A DNA stretch of 64,000 bases from Angustibacter sp049994355 (GTDB taxonomy: Bacteria; Actinomycetota; Actinomycetes; Actinomycetales; Angustibacteraceae). The position numbers and the translations under genes were made by a program. The notes under the pieces were generated by a model, which had not been told where the DNA came from, searched no databases, and saw nothing but the letters and a program-made list of their open reading frames with translations. The stretch covers positions 2,108,001 through 2,172,000 of the forward strand of contig NZ_CP188257.1 of assembly GCF_049994355.1 (NCBI RefSeq), in the 5' to 3' direction. Below, piece after piece: positions 40,727 through 50,365 of the stretch (position 1 is its first letter; each line of letters starts with the position of its first letter).

Positions 40727-41431
40727 GTGCTTGTGACCGGGTTCCCCAGTGCCGTGTTCGGCACCAACTGCTACGTGCTCGCGCCCGGCGCCGGGCAGGA
40801 GTGTCTGGTGGTCGATCCGGGCATCGAGGTGCTGGCTCAGCTGTCCGAGGTGCTGCGCGAGCACCGACTCAAGCCGGCCGCCGTCCTGCTCACCCACGGC
40901 CACGTCGACCACACCTACTCGGTCACCCCGGTGTGCGGTGCACATGGCGTCGCCGCCTACGTGCACACCGACGACCGCGAGCGCCTGGTGAACCCGCTGG
41001 AGGAGTTCGCCTCGACCGGCCTGCTCAGCATGCTCGAGCAGCAGTTCGGCCGCGCGGCCACCTGGGCCGAGCCGACGGACGTGGTCGAGGTCGGCGCCGA
41101 CGCCGTGCTGGAGCTGGCCGGGCTCCGGGTCCGGGTCGAGCACGCCCCCGGCCATACCGAGGGGTCGGTGATGTTCGCCCTGGAGGGCGCCCCGGTCGGA
41201 GCGCCGGACGACGTGTCGCGGTCGCTGCTGAGCGGGGACGTGCTGTTCGCCGGGAGCATCGGACGCACCGACCTGCCGGGCGGCGACCACGCGGCCATGC
41301 TCGCCTCGCTGCGCGACCGCGTGCTCACCCAACCGGACGACACCCTCGTCCTGCCCGGCCACGGACCCCTGACAACCATCGGCCGCGAGCGCGCCACCAA
41401 CCCGTACCTTCGGGAGCTGCTGGCGTCTTGA
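40727..41431 (+). CDS. Metallo-beta-lactamase-fold hydrolase (glyoxalase II-like)
   Basis: A 234-residue MBL-fold enzyme: metal motif THGHVDHTYS (HxHxDH), HAPGHTEGSVMF and SGDVLFAGSIGRTDLPGGD, then the final metal His in LPGHGPLTTIGRE. This is the hydroxyacylglutathione hydrolase-like branch encoded beside hisS in actinobacteria, which make mycothiol rather than glutathione; the natural thioester substrate is unknown. It lies 43 nt before hisS. Confidence 0.9.
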   Translation: MLVTGFPSAVFGTNCYVLAPGAGQECLVVDPGIEVLAQLSEVLREHRLKPAAVLLTHGHVDHTYSVTPVCGAHGVAAYVHTDDRERLVNPLEEFASTGLLSMLEQQFGRAATWAEPTDVVEVGADAVLELAGLRVRVEHAPGHTEGSVMFALEGAPVGAPDDVSRSLLSGDVLFAGSIGRTDLPGGDHAAMLASLRDRVLTQPDDTLVLPGHGPLTTIGRERATNPYLRELLAS

Positions 41432-41474
41432 GCGGCCGCGGTCCCGCCGACCGCCCACGACCCGAAGGAACCGC

Positions 41475-42830
41475 ATGGCCCGTCCCACCCCGTTGTCCGG
41501 CTACCCCGAGTGGCTGCCCGCCCAGCGCGCCGTCGAGCAGCAGGTCATCGACGTCCTGCGTCGCACGTTCGAGCTGCACGGCTTCGCCGGCATCGAGACC
41601 CGCGCCGCCGAACCGATGGAGCAGCTGCTGCGCAAGGGCGAGATCGACAAGGAGGTCTACGTCCTGCGCCGGCTGCACGCCGACCCGGACGAGGCCGACG
41701 ACTCCCGCTCGCTTGGCCTGCACTTCGACCTCACGGTTCCGTTCGCCCGCTACGTGCTGGAGAACGCCGGCAAGCTGGAGTTCCCGTTCCGGCGCTACCA
41801 GATCCAGAAGGCCTGGCGCGGCGAGCGACCGCAGGAAGGCCGGTACCGCGAGTTCTGCCAGGCCGACATCGACGTGGTGGACGTCGGCGAGCTGCCGTTC
41901 CACTACGAGGTCGAGGTCGCCGAGGTGATGGCCGACGCCTTCGCCGGCCTTCCGCTGCCGCCCCTTCGCCTGCAGGTCAACAACCGCAAGGTGGTTCAGG
42001 GGTTCTACGAAGGGCTCGGTATCGCCGACGTGGCCGGTGTGCTGCGCACGGTCGACAAGCTGGACAAGATCGGCCCGGCCGCCGTGCGCTCGGCCCTGGT
42101 CGACGAGGTCGGGGTGTCCCCGAGCGCGGCGGACGCCTGCCTGCGGCTGGCCGAGATCAGCGGCCCGGACAGCGCGGTCGTCGACCGGGTGCGCGCCCTC
42201 GGCGTCACCTCGGACGGTCTCGACGAGGGGCTGCACGAGCTGGCCCTGCTGCTGGACGGCATGCAGGCCGCCGTCCGTCCGGGGTTCGAGGTGGTGGCCG
42301 ACCTGAAGATCGCCCGCGGGCTGGACTACTACACCGGCACCGTCTACGAGACGCAGATGGCCGGCTACGAGCACATCGGCTCGATCTGCTCCGGCGGCCG
42401 GTACGACGCGCTGGCGACTGACGGCAAGACCACGTACCCCGGAGTCGGTATCTCGTTCGGCGTGACCCGCGCACTCGGACCGTTGCTCACCCGCGGCCTG
42501 CTCACCGCGTCCCGTTCGACGCCGACCTGCGTGCTGGTCGCGCTCGCGGACGACGACTCCCGCTCGGCCAGCCGCGCGGTCGCCGCCGCGCTCCGTGCCC
42601 GCGGAGTCCCGGCCGAGGTGGCCCCGAACGCGCAGAAGTACGGCAAGCAGATCCGGTTCGCGCAGCGACGCGGCATCCCGTACGTGTGGTTCCCCGCGGG
42701 GGCGTCCGCGGACGGTGTGGCGGCCGTGCGCGACATCCGCAGCGGTGAGCAGGTCCCGGCGGACGACGCGAGCTGGCTGCCGCCGTCCGAGGAGCTGCGG
42801 CCCGCGGTTGTCTTCGAGGAGGTGGGCTAG
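41475..42830 (+). CDS. hisS: Histidyl-tRNA synthetase
   Basis: A 451-residue class II synthetase. It has LHFDLTVPFARYVLEN, the motif 2 arginine region YQIQKAWRGERPQEGRYREF, histidine-A motif ARGLDYYTGTVYE, motif 3 GISFGVTRALG and a C-terminal anticodon-binding domain. Lengths and order are normal. ATG 41475 is preceded by GAAGGAA. The reductase gene follows without a gap. Confidence 0.95.
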   Translation: MARPTPLSGYPEWLPAQRAVEQQVIDVLRRTFELHGFAGIETRAAEPMEQLLRKGEIDKEVYVLRRLHADPDEADDSRSLGLHFDLTVPFARYVLENAGKLEFPFRRYQIQKAWRGERPQEGRYREFCQADIDVVDVGELPFHYEVEVAEVMADAFAGLPLPPLRLQVNNRKVVQGFYEGLGIADVAGVLRTVDKLDKIGPAAVRSALVDEVGVSPSAADACLRLAEISGPDSAVVDRVRALGVTSDGLDEGLHELALLLDGMQAAVRPGFEVVADLKIARGLDYYTGTVYETQMAGYEHIGSICSGGRYDALATDGKTTYPGVGISFGVTRALGPLLTRGLLTASRSTPTCVLVALADDDSRSASRAVAAALRARGVPAEVAPNAQKYGKQIRFAQRRGIPYVWFPAGASADGVAAVRDIRSGEQVPADDASWLPPSEELRPAVVFEEVG

Positions 42831-43817
42831 ATGCGTGCACGGGTGCTGGGCCGCACCGGACGGCAGGTCAGCGAGGTCGGCCTGGGGTGCTGGCAGCTCG
42901 GTGCGGACTGGGGGCAGGTCAGCCCGGAGGACGCGATGGACACGCTGCGCGCTGCCGCGGACGCCGGGGTGACGTTCTTGGACACCGCGGACGTGTACGG
43001 CGACGGGCGCAGCGAGCAGCTGGTCGGTCGGCTGCTGCGCGAGCGCTCGGATGACGGGCTCTTCGTCGCGACGAAGATGGGCCGCCGGGCCGACCCGCAC
43101 GTGCCGGAGTCGTTCACCGGCGTCAACCTGCGCGCCTGGAACGACCGGAGCCGGCGCAACCTCGGCATGGACACGCTCGACCTGGTGCAGCTGCACTGCC
43201 CGCCGACCGCGGTGCTGTCCGACGACCGGCTGTTCGACGAGCTGGACGCGATGGTCTCCGAGGGTCGGATGCAGGCGTACGGCGTGTCGGTCGAGACCGT
43301 CGACGAGGCGCTGACCGCGATCGCCCGCCCGCACGTGGCCAGCATCCAGATCATCCTGAACGTGTTCCGCCGCAAGCCCTTGGAGGCGGTGCTGCCGGCT
43401 GCCGAGCGCGCCGGCGTCGGGATCGTCGCCAGGGTGCCGCTGGCCAGCGGCCTGCTCAGCGGCGCCTACGACGAGCACACCACGTTCGCCGCGGACGACC
43501 ATCGCAGCTACAACCGGTCAGGGCAGGCGTTCGACGTGGGGGAGACCTTCGCCGGGGTGCCGTTCGAGGTGGGCGTCGCCGCCGCCCGCGAGGTTGCCGC
43601 GTTGACGCCCGCCGGCGCGAGCACCGCCCAGCTGGCGCTGCGCTGGGTGCTGGACCAGCCAGGGGTGAGCGTCGTCATCCCCGGTGCGCGCAACCGCCAG
43701 CAGGCCCAGGCGAACGCAGCGGCGGCCGAGCTGGCCGCCACGGACGAGGCCACCTCGGCGGCCCTGCGGTCGATCTACGACAGGCGGATCCGCGAGCACG
43801 TGCACGCTCGCTGGTGA
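42831..43817 (+). CDS. Aldo/keto reductase
   Basis: A 328-residue (beta/alpha)8 AKR. It has VSEVGLGCWQLG, FLDTADVYGDGRSEQLVG (catalytic Asp/Tyr), VATKMGRR with the lysine, and LDLVQLHCPP with the catalytic His. The NADP-binding GASTAQLALRWVLDQPGVSVVIPGARN is at the C-terminus. The substrate is not predictable. Its ATG directly follows the hisS stop, and GGAGG lies inside the hisS 3' end, so expression is tied to hisS. Confidence 0.92.
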   Translation: MRARVLGRTGRQVSEVGLGCWQLGADWGQVSPEDAMDTLRAAADAGVTFLDTADVYGDGRSEQLVGRLLRERSDDGLFVATKMGRRADPHVPESFTGVNLRAWNDRSRRNLGMDTLDLVQLHCPPTAVLSDDRLFDELDAMVSEGRMQAYGVSVETVDEALTAIARPHVASIQIILNVFRRKPLEAVLPAAERAGVGIVARVPLASGLLSGAYDEHTTFAADDHRSYNRSGQAFDVGETFAGVPFEVGVAAAREVAALTPAGASTAQLALRWVLDQPGVSVVIPGARNRQQAQANAAAAELAATDEATSAALRSIYDRRIREHVHARW

Positions 43818-43818
43818 C

Positions 43819-44514
43819 TCACCAGTCGCGAGCGCGTCCCGGCGGTCGGCCGCTCGCGGTCTTGACCTCGGCGCGTCGGCTGCGCATCGCCAGCTGAGCG
43901 CGCTCCTGTGCGAACACCAGCCGCGCGAACCGCTCCGCGTGCACGTGCGGGAGGTCGACGAACGATCCGCGCAGCCCGAAGTTGCCCACCGCGATCACCT
44001 GCAGCTTGACCGGCACCCGGCCGGCCGACTCGGGCAGCTCGACGTCGATGCCCAGCACCGTGCCTTCCTCGACGGTGCCGGCCGTGCCGAAGTCCAAAGT
44101 GGCCAGCATCCCGCCGGCCGAGATGTTGCGGGTGCGTCCGCGGACCACGACCGGCCCGAGGTCCGGGTTCTCCGGCGGGGCCGGCAGCGTGACGTGGATG
44201 GTGAGCTCGAGCTCACCGCGGACCTCGTTCCGTCGCTGGGTCGGCGGGGTGGGCGGCGCGCCGAGCGCGAGCACCATGCCCCTGCCGTCGTCGACCACGC
44301 GGGCCGGCAGCGACAGCAGACCGGCCGGGGTCGAGAGCTGGGCCTCTCCCGGCCCGAGGCCGAGAGCCTCGCTCGGTCCGATGACGGGGACGCGGGCGCC
44401 CGCCCCGGCACCCCCGGCGGAGTCCAGCGAGGCGTCGGCCAGGGTCTTCAAGGTGACCCGCTGGCCTGCGGCGCGCAGCGTGAGCGTCGAGCCCGCTGCG
44501 ATCGTGACGTCCAT
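43819..44514 (-). CDS. PilZ-domain (YcgR-like) c-di-GMP-binding protein
   Basis: A 231-residue protein with an N-terminal YcgR-N-like barrel (1-88) and a C-terminal PilZ domain. Both c-di-GMP motifs are intact: RxxxR as Arg95-Asn-Glu-Val-Arg99 in QRRNEVRG, and NxSxxG as Asn130-x-Ser132-x-x-Gly135 in RTRNISAGGM. It should bind cyclic di-GMP and act as a flagellar-brake or adhesion effector; no flagellar or cellulose genes lie here. ATG 44514 is chosen (GGAGGG 10 nt upstream) over an open frame extending to 44625. It is convergent with the aldo/keto reductase, one base apart. Confidence 0.87.
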   Translation of the reverse strand: MDVTIAAGSTLTLRAAGQRVTLKTLADASLDSAGGAGAGARVPVIGPSEALGLGPGEAQLSTPAGLLSLPARVVDDGRGMVLALGAPPTPPTQRRNEVRGELELTIHVTLPAPPENPDLGPVVVRGRTRNISAGGMLATLDFGTAGTVEEGTVLGIDVELPESAGRVPVKLQVIAVGNFGLRGSFVDLPHVHAERFARLVFAQERAQLAMRSRRAEVKTASGRPPGRARDW

Positions 44515-44655
44515 CCCCGGTGAGCCCTCCACAGCGCTCTTGCTCCTGGTAGCAGCACGCAACAGTGCTCCTCGACGTCCTATCGGCCGCCGAGGAGCAG
44601 AACGGAGACAATCACCCCACGGCAAACTCGTGCGGGACGACGTGCCAGTGCACCG

Positions 44656-44661
44656 TAGGAT
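44656..44661 (+). promoter_or_regulatory. -10 hexamer TAGGAT for aspS
   Basis: TAGGAT in the 189-nt divergent region before aspS implies a leader of about 36 nt that contains the AAGGGGG ribosome site. Confidence 0.45.
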
Positions 44662-44703
44662 TCACCGGGTCAGCCGAATCCGATCACCCCAAGGGGGAAC
44701 TCC

Positions 44704-46527
44704 GTGTTGCGCACGCACGAGGTGGGCACGCTGCGTGCCGACCACGCCGGACAGACCGTCACGCTCGCCGGATGGGTGGGTGGACGGCGCGATCACGGCG
44801 GTGTGGCGTTCCTGGACCTGCGCGACTCCAGCGGCGTCGCCCAGGTCGTCGTCCGGGACGAGGTGCTGGCGTCCTCGGGCGCGCACGGGCTGCGCAACGA
44901 GTACTGCGTGCGGGTGACCGGCCCGGTCGGCCTGCGACCCGAGGGCAACCAGAACCCCAACCTGCCGACCGGTGAGATCGAGGTCACTGCGATCGAGCTC
45001 GAAGTGCTGAGCGAGTCCGCCGCGCTGCCGTTCCAGATCGACGAGCGCGTGGAGGTCGGCGAAGAGGCCCGGCTCAAGCACCGCTACCTGGACCTGCGCC
45101 GGCCGGGGCCGGGGGCGGCGATCCGGCTGCGCAGCGAGGTCAACAAGAGCGCCCGTGCGGTCCTCGACGAGCGCCGCTTCGTCGAGATCGAGACCCCGAC
45201 GCTGACCCGCTCGACGCCGGAGGGTGCCCGCGACTTCCTGGTGCCGGCCCGGCTGCAGCCGGGCAGCTGGTACGCGCTTCCGCAGAGCCCGCAGCTGTTC
45301 AAGCAGCTGCTGATGGTGGCCGGCATGGAGCGCTACTACCAGATCGCCCGCTGCTATCGGGACGAGGACTTCCGGGCCGACCGCCAGCCGGAGTTCACCC
45401 AGCTCGACATCGAGATGAGCTTCGTCGAGCAGGACGACGTCCTCGAGCTCGGTGAGGCGGTCGCCGTGGCGCTGTGGAAGCTGGTCGGCTACGACCTGCC
45501 CACCCCGCTGCCCCGGCTGACCTACGCCGACTCGATGCGACGCTTCGGCACCGACAAGCCCGACCTGCGTTTCGGCAACGAGCTGGTCGAGTGCACCGAC
45601 TACTTCGCCAGCACCCCGTTCCGGGTGTTCCAGGCCGAGTACGTCGGCGCCGTGGTGATGCCCGGTGGTGCGAGCCAGCCGCGCAAGCAGCTCGACGCCT
45701 GGCAGGACTGGGCCAAGCAGCGCGGTGCCCGAGGGCTGGCGTACGTGCTGGTCGGGGAGGACGGCGAGCTCGGCGGTCCGGTCGCCAAGAACCTCTCGGA
45801 GGACGAGCGTGCCGGTCTGGCAGCGCAGGTCGGCGCCCAGCCGGGGGACTGCGTGTTCTTCGCCGCTGGTGCGACGAAGTCCTCGCGCGCACTGCTCGGC
45901 GCGGCCCGACTGGAGATCGGCCGGCGCTGTGGGCTGGTCGACGAGTCGGCCTGGGCGTTCGCCTGGGTGCTGGACGCGCCGCTGTTCGAGCCGTCCGCCG
46001 AGGCGACCGCCTCGGGCGATGTGGCCCTCGGCTACAGCGCCTGGACTGCGGTGCACCACGCCTTCACCTCGCCGAAGGCAGAGTTCCTGGAAACCTTCGA
46101 CACCGACCCCGGCTCGGCCTTGGCCTACGCCTACGACATGGTGTGCAACGGCAACGAGATCGGCGGCGGGTCGATCCGTATCCACCGGCGCGACGTGCAG
46201 GAGCGCGTGTTCAAGGTGATGGGGCTGAGCGAGGAGGAGTCCCAGGAGAAGTTCGGCTTCCTGCTCGACGCCTTCGCGTTCGGTGCGCCGCCGCATGGTG
46301 GCATCGCGTTCGGCTGGGACCGGATCTGCGCCCTGCTGTCGCGCACCGACTCGATCCGTGACGTGATCGCCTTCCCCAAGTCCGGCGGCGGCTTCGACCC
46401 GCTGACCGAGGCGCCGGCGCCGATCACCGCCCAGCAGCGCAAGGAGGCCGGTGTGGACGCCAAGCCGAAGGCTCCGGCGGCCGACAACCCGGACCTGTCC
46501 CTGGCTGAGGTCCCCACCGCCCGCTGA
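44704..46527 (+). CDS. aspS: Aspartyl-tRNA synthetase (probably non-discriminating)
   Basis: A 607-residue bacterial-type AspRS. It has the anticodon OB domain GWVGGRRDHGGVAFLDLRD, catalytic motifs (PTLTRSTPEGARDFLVP, motif 2 YQIARCYRDEDFRADRQPEF, motif 3 GIAFGWDRICALL) and the GAD insertion. His31 in RRDHGG is the residue that accompanies relaxed (Asp and Asn tRNA) recognition in studied AspRSs, whereas discriminating ones have Leu. If so, Asp-tRNA(Asn) would be amidated by GatCAB. GTG 44704 follows AAGGGGG. Confidence 0.94.
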   Translation: MLRTHEVGTLRADHAGQTVTLAGWVGGRRDHGGVAFLDLRDSSGVAQVVVRDEVLASSGAHGLRNEYCVRVTGPVGLRPEGNQNPNLPTGEIEVTAIELEVLSESAALPFQIDERVEVGEEARLKHRYLDLRRPGPGAAIRLRSEVNKSARAVLDERRFVEIETPTLTRSTPEGARDFLVPARLQPGSWYALPQSPQLFKQLLMVAGMERYYQIARCYRDEDFRADRQPEFTQLDIEMSFVEQDDVLELGEAVAVALWKLVGYDLPTPLPRLTYADSMRRFGTDKPDLRFGNELVECTDYFASTPFRVFQAEYVGAVVMPGGASQPRKQLDAWQDWAKQRGARGLAYVLVGEDGELGGPVAKNLSEDERAGLAAQVGAQPGDCVFFAAGATKSSRALLGAARLEIGRRCGLVDESAWAFAWVLDAPLFEPSAEATASGDVALGYSAWTAVHHAFTSPKAEFLETFDTDPGSALAYAYDMVCNGNEIGGGSIRIHRRDVQERVFKVMGLSEEESQEKFGFLLDAFAFGAPPHGGIAFGWDRICALLSRTDSIRDVIAFPKSGGGFDPLTEAPAPITAQQRKEAGVDAKPKAPAADNPDLSLAEVPTAR

Positions 46528-46551
46528 GCAGCACCGTTGCAGCTGCCACGA

Positions 46552-49383
46552 TCAGGTCCGACCGGCCGCGGCAGCGTCCACCGTGAGCAGCACGACGAGG
46601 TCGGACCGGCTGGACACCCCGAGCTTGCCGAAGGCGTGCGTCAGATGGGTCTCGACGGTGCGGCGCGTGATGTACAGCCGTTGGGCGATCTCCCGGTTGC
46701 CATGACCTTGCGCGGCGAGGTCGGCCACCTGCCGCTCCGACGGCGTCAGTGATTCGATGCCGGTGAGTGCGGTGCGCCGCGGCCGTGCCCCAGCCGCCTG
46801 CAGCTCGTGCCGAGCGCGATCGGCCAGCAGCCGCATCCCACCGCGCTGAGCCTGGTCGAGCGCCCGCCGCAGCGGCTCTCGCGCGTCCCCGCGGCGGTTG
46901 GCGCGGCGAAGCGTGGCCCCGAGCGCGACGAGTGCCCTGGTGTGTTCCAGCCGGGTGGGACCGGGCTCGAGCAGAGCCACCGCACGTTCCAGGAGCTCGA
47001 CCGCCTGCACCGGCTCCTCAGTCAGTGCCAGTGCCCGCAGCCCGGCGGCCCGCGGCTCGGGCAGGCCGGTGCGCTCGGCCAGCTCCAGATGGGCTACGGC
47101 CAGGTCCCGGGCTGCCCGCCGATCACCGAGCGCGACGAGTGCTTCGGCGTCGATGACTCGCCAGGCGGCGGCTGCGGGGTGCAGGATGTGCAGCCGCTGC
47201 CACCAGCCCGCCGCTCGCACCAGGTCCGCGTGCGCCTCGCCATAGCGTCCCTGCGCCATCCGCAGCTGGGCGCGGCGCTCGAGGAGGTAGGCACCTGACA
47301 GGCACGCCTCGGGCGGGTCACCGTTGGGTAGGCCGGCCTCGAGCGCTGAGTCGGCCTCGTCGAGCTCGCTCAGCTCGGTCAGTGCTTCCACCAGCGGGAA
47401 GAGCGACCAGAGGAGCGCGGCCGGCGGGCTGTTGCCCAGCTTGAACCGGAACGAGACCTCCGCGTCGGCGCGGGCGTCGTGGACCCGACCGAGGTGCATC
47501 AGGACGATCGCCCGGACGAAGCTGCCATGGGCCAGCGCGATCAGCCATCCCTGTGGCCTGGCCAGCTCGACCACGCCGTCGCAGAGCCGGCGCGCCGCGT
47601 CGAAGTCGCCGTTGGCGATCAAGATGAACTTCGCCCACGTGCTGACCAACGAGTCCGTCCCCCGTGGCGGCGTCACGGCGTCCATCGCCGGTTCGAGAAG
47701 CCTGCGGACGTCGTCCGCGCAACCACCCTTCGCCGCCACCGCCTGCCACGCCAGAGGCACCCGCCACAGGCTGTCCTGATCCGCGCTGGAGTGCCTGCGG
47801 ACGCGTTCGTACCCCTCCTCGACGGTGTCCGCCGAGAGCATCATCGAGCAGACCATCTCGAGCTCGAGCTGTCCGCCAAGGTCTTCGTCGCCGGGCTGTT
47901 CGGCGAGGCCGCGACGCGCTATCTCGATGGCGTCGTCGAACTCGCCGGCCAGCCCCAGGGCCCGGCACCCCGACAAGGCGATCCGCAGCCGTTGCTCCGG
48001 CGTCACCGCGAGCGTCACCGCCTCATGCAGGTGCTCGCGGGCGCCGGGTTGCACCTGAGCCGCGAGCTCGAGCCCGAGCTCGCTGTGCAGGTCCGCGACG
48101 AGCTCGGGCTCGGCCGGCGGTTCTGCGAGGGCGCGGCGAAGGAACGTGGCCGCCGCTTCCGGAGCCCCGCGAACGTGCGCACGCCCGGCGGCCGCGTGCA
48201 GTCTGGTCACGGTCAGTGGATCAGCGGCGGGTTCGGCATGGGCCAGATGAAGTCCGACGGCCTCCACGTCCGCTTGCTCTGCGGCCAGCAGATCGGCCGC
48301 GCGCCGGTGCAGCAGCGATCGCTCACCGGCCGGCAGGCCTCGGTAGAGAGCGCTTTCCACCAGTGGGTGGGTCAGTGCGTGGCCAGCACCCTCAACGCCC
48401 AGGATCCCGACCGCGGCCAGCCGATCGGCGAGCAACTCGGCCTGGGCGATCTCGAGCTCGGCCAGCCGTGCCGCCTGGCGCAGCAGTGCTCCGCGCCCCA
48501 GCACTGCGAAGGCGCGCGCCAGCTGGGTCGCACCGGTCGGGAGCCGGGCGAGCTGGAGCTGGACGGTGCGGCCCACCTGCTCGGGGCCGAACGTCGTCAA
48601 CCGCGCAGCCACGTCCGCGGTCGGCTCGAGCCCCTGGGCGAGCAGCTCGTCGATCAGCGCCCCGAGCAGGAACGGGTTGCCGGCGCTGGCCGCATGGCAG
48701 GCGTTCGCGAAAGCCGCATCGGCGGTGGGCAGCCGCTCGGCGACGATCACCTCGACGGCGTCCGGCCCCAGCGGACGCGGTCGAATGGGTGGCTCCGGGG
48801 CTGCCGCGAGCAGCTCGTCGAGCAATGCCGGTGCCACCGACTGCTCCCCGGTTCGAACGGCGCAGAGCACCCCGAGGTGCAGGTCCGGCAGCTGACGCGT
48901 GAGCTGGACCAGCCAGCGCAGCGAGGGTGCGTCCGCCCAGTGCACGTCGTCGACCACGAGTACGGTCGGCGTGCTCTCGGCCAGCTCGGCGGCCAGGCAG
49001 GTCAACCCGTACGACGCCGCGTGCATCGCGTCACCGGTGGGCGCCGGTGCGATCGGATCGGGGTCGAGGACGCGCTTGGCCAGTCGCGCGGCGCCGGCGT
49101 CCAGCGCCTTCCGCTCGGGGTCGTCCACCGCACCGGCGACCGGCCCGAAGAGCTGTCGGGCGATGCCCCAGCCCGCCTGCTGCTCGAAGGGGGTCGCCCA
49201 GGCGCGCAGGACGCGCAGACCCAGCTCGTCCGCGACCTGGGCGACCGCTCGCAGCAGGCTGGACTTGCCGACGCCGGGCGGCCCCTCGACCACCGCTACG
49301 CGGCCCGAACCTGCACGCACCTCGTGCAGGTGCCGGCCGAACGCTGCGAGCTCGGTGTCCCGCTGCAACAGGCTCCGGGCCAT
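46552..49383 (-). CDS. Large ATP-binding LuxR-family (LAL) regulator
   Basis: A 943-residue signal-transduction ATPase with HTH. N-terminal AAA/STAND NTPase: Walker A EGPPGVGKSSLL (33-44), Walker B TVLVVDDVHWAD. The long middle is helical, with TPR-like repeats (ALAEPPAEPELVADLHSELG, RAAGWWQRLHILHPAAAAW). The C-terminal HTH is TPSERQVADLAAQGHGNREIAQRLYITRRTVETHLTHAFGKL (shown by SxRQxxxLxAxGxxNxEIA). LAL regulators usually control a neighbouring metabolic or secondary-metabolite operon; the divergent methyltransferase-aminotransferase pair is the natural candidate target. Confidence 0.92.
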   Translation of the reverse strand: MARSLLQRDTELAAFGRHLHEVRAGSGRVAVVEGPPGVGKSSLLRAVAQVADELGLRVLRAWATPFEQQAGWGIARQLFGPVAGAVDDPERKALDAGAARLAKRVLDPDPIAPAPTGDAMHAASYGLTCLAAELAESTPTVLVVDDVHWADAPSLRWLVQLTRQLPDLHLGVLCAVRTGEQSVAPALLDELLAAAPEPPIRPRPLGPDAVEVIVAERLPTADAAFANACHAASAGNPFLLGALIDELLAQGLEPTADVAARLTTFGPEQVGRTVQLQLARLPTGATQLARAFAVLGRGALLRQAARLAELEIAQAELLADRLAAVGILGVEGAGHALTHPLVESALYRGLPAGERSLLHRRAADLLAAEQADVEAVGLHLAHAEPAADPLTVTRLHAAAGRAHVRGAPEAAATFLRRALAEPPAEPELVADLHSELGLELAAQVQPGAREHLHEAVTLAVTPEQRLRIALSGCRALGLAGEFDDAIEIARRGLAEQPGDEDLGGQLELEMVCSMMLSADTVEEGYERVRRHSSADQDSLWRVPLAWQAVAAKGGCADDVRRLLEPAMDAVTPPRGTDSLVSTWAKFILIANGDFDAARRLCDGVVELARPQGWLIALAHGSFVRAIVLMHLGRVHDARADAEVSFRFKLGNSPPAALLWSLFPLVEALTELSELDEADSALEAGLPNGDPPEACLSGAYLLERRAQLRMAQGRYGEAHADLVRAAGWWQRLHILHPAAAAWRVIDAEALVALGDRRAARDLAVAHLELAERTGLPEPRAAGLRALALTEEPVQAVELLERAVALLEPGPTRLEHTRALVALGATLRRANRRGDAREPLRRALDQAQRGGMRLLADRARHELQAAGARPRRTALTGIESLTPSERQVADLAAQGHGNREIAQRLYITRRTVETHLTHAFGKLGVSSRSDLVVLLTVDAAAAGRT

Positions 49384-49522
49384 GGCTCAGTCTCGGCCGC
49401 GGGCGCGCGCCTTGTCCATCGTCACGGGAAACCTCGTGGTATCCACCACGATTCGCCGGCCTCTGTTAGTGGTGAGCATGGCTGTGGCGCCAGCTACGCG
49501 CCGGGCAGCCTGGGAGGACACC

Positions 49523-50362
49523 GTGACGACAGCTCAGACAAGCGCCGCCGAAGGCACGCAGTACGCCCTCGGCCGCACGAGGCAGGAGTACGAGCGGCTG
49601 CGTCGCCAGGCTCAGCAGTGGGAGGGCGCGACCGAGCGCGTGCTGGACCGGGTCGGCCTTCCGCTCGGTGCCCGATGCCTGGACGCAGGCTGCGGCCCGG
49701 GCGAGACGATGCGACAGCTGGCTCAGCGTGTGGGACCGCGGGGGCGCGTCGTCGGCATCGATGTGGACGAGACGCTGGGCGGGCTCGCCGTCGACCGGCT
49801 CCAGCGGGACGGGCACCAGCAGTGCAGCTTCGTCGCGCACGACCTGGTCGAGGGTGGACCGATCCTGGAAGGGCCGTTCGACCTGGTCTACGCGCGGTTG
49901 CTGCTGTTCCACCTTCCGAGTCGGGTCGAGGTGCTCGCCCGCCTGTGGGACGCGGTGGCGCCGGGCGGCTACCTGGTCGTCCAGGACTACGACATGTCCG
50001 CCGTGGGGGCGGCACCACCCCTGGCCGGTGCTGACCGCGTGGGTGAGCTGATCATCCGGTCCTTCGGAGCCGCGGGCTGCGAGATCCGCGTCGGATCGCT
50101 GCTCCCGCGCCTGTTCATCGAGGCCGGCGTCGGCGTGCCGGACGGGACCGACGTCTCCGGACGGCTGGAACGGCTGGCCGACGCTTCGCTGATGCTGGAG
50201 GCGGTGTTGCGCAGCCTGCTTCCGCTGGCCGTCAGCCGGCAGATCGTGACCGAACCCGACGCGGAGTCCCTGCTGGTGGAGCTGCGCCGCGAAGCCGTCG
50301 CCGATCCTGAGCACCCGGTCCTGTGGCCGTTGCTGATGGGCGCCTGGCGGCGGAAGGCGTAG
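49523..50362 (+). CDS. SAM-dependent methyltransferase
   Basis: A 279-residue class I methyltransferase. Motif I is LDAGCGPGETM, next RVVGIDVDET (acidic ribose-binding Asp), then FDLVYARLLLFHL and YLVVQDYDMS. The N-terminal helical cap contains YALGRTRQEYERL, which is common in small-molecule methyltransferases. GTG 49523 is chosen because GGGAGGA lies 4 nt upstream; ATG 49478 is in frame but lacks a site. It lies 3 nt before the aminotransferase and is divergent from the LAL regulator. The substrate is unknown. Confidence 0.85.
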   Translation: MTTAQTSAAEGTQYALGRTRQEYERLRRQAQQWEGATERVLDRVGLPLGARCLDAGCGPGETMRQLAQRVGPRGRVVGIDVDETLGGLAVDRLQRDGHQQCSFVAHDLVEGGPILEGPFDLVYARLLLFHLPSRVEVLARLWDAVAPGGYLVVQDYDMSAVGAAPPLAGADRVGELIIRSFGAAGCEIRVGSLLPRLFIEAGVGVPDGTDVSGRLERLADASLMLEAVLRSLLPLAVSRQIVTEPDAESLLVELRREAVADPEHPVLWPLLMGAWRRKA

Positions 50363-50365
50363 GCC

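Noticed and set aside
41325..43502. 725-codon minus-strand frame over hisS and the aldo/keto reductase
   Set aside because: Antisense shadow with no recognisable motif.
44662..46296. 544-codon minus-strand frame over aspS
   Set aside because: Antisense shadow of aspS.
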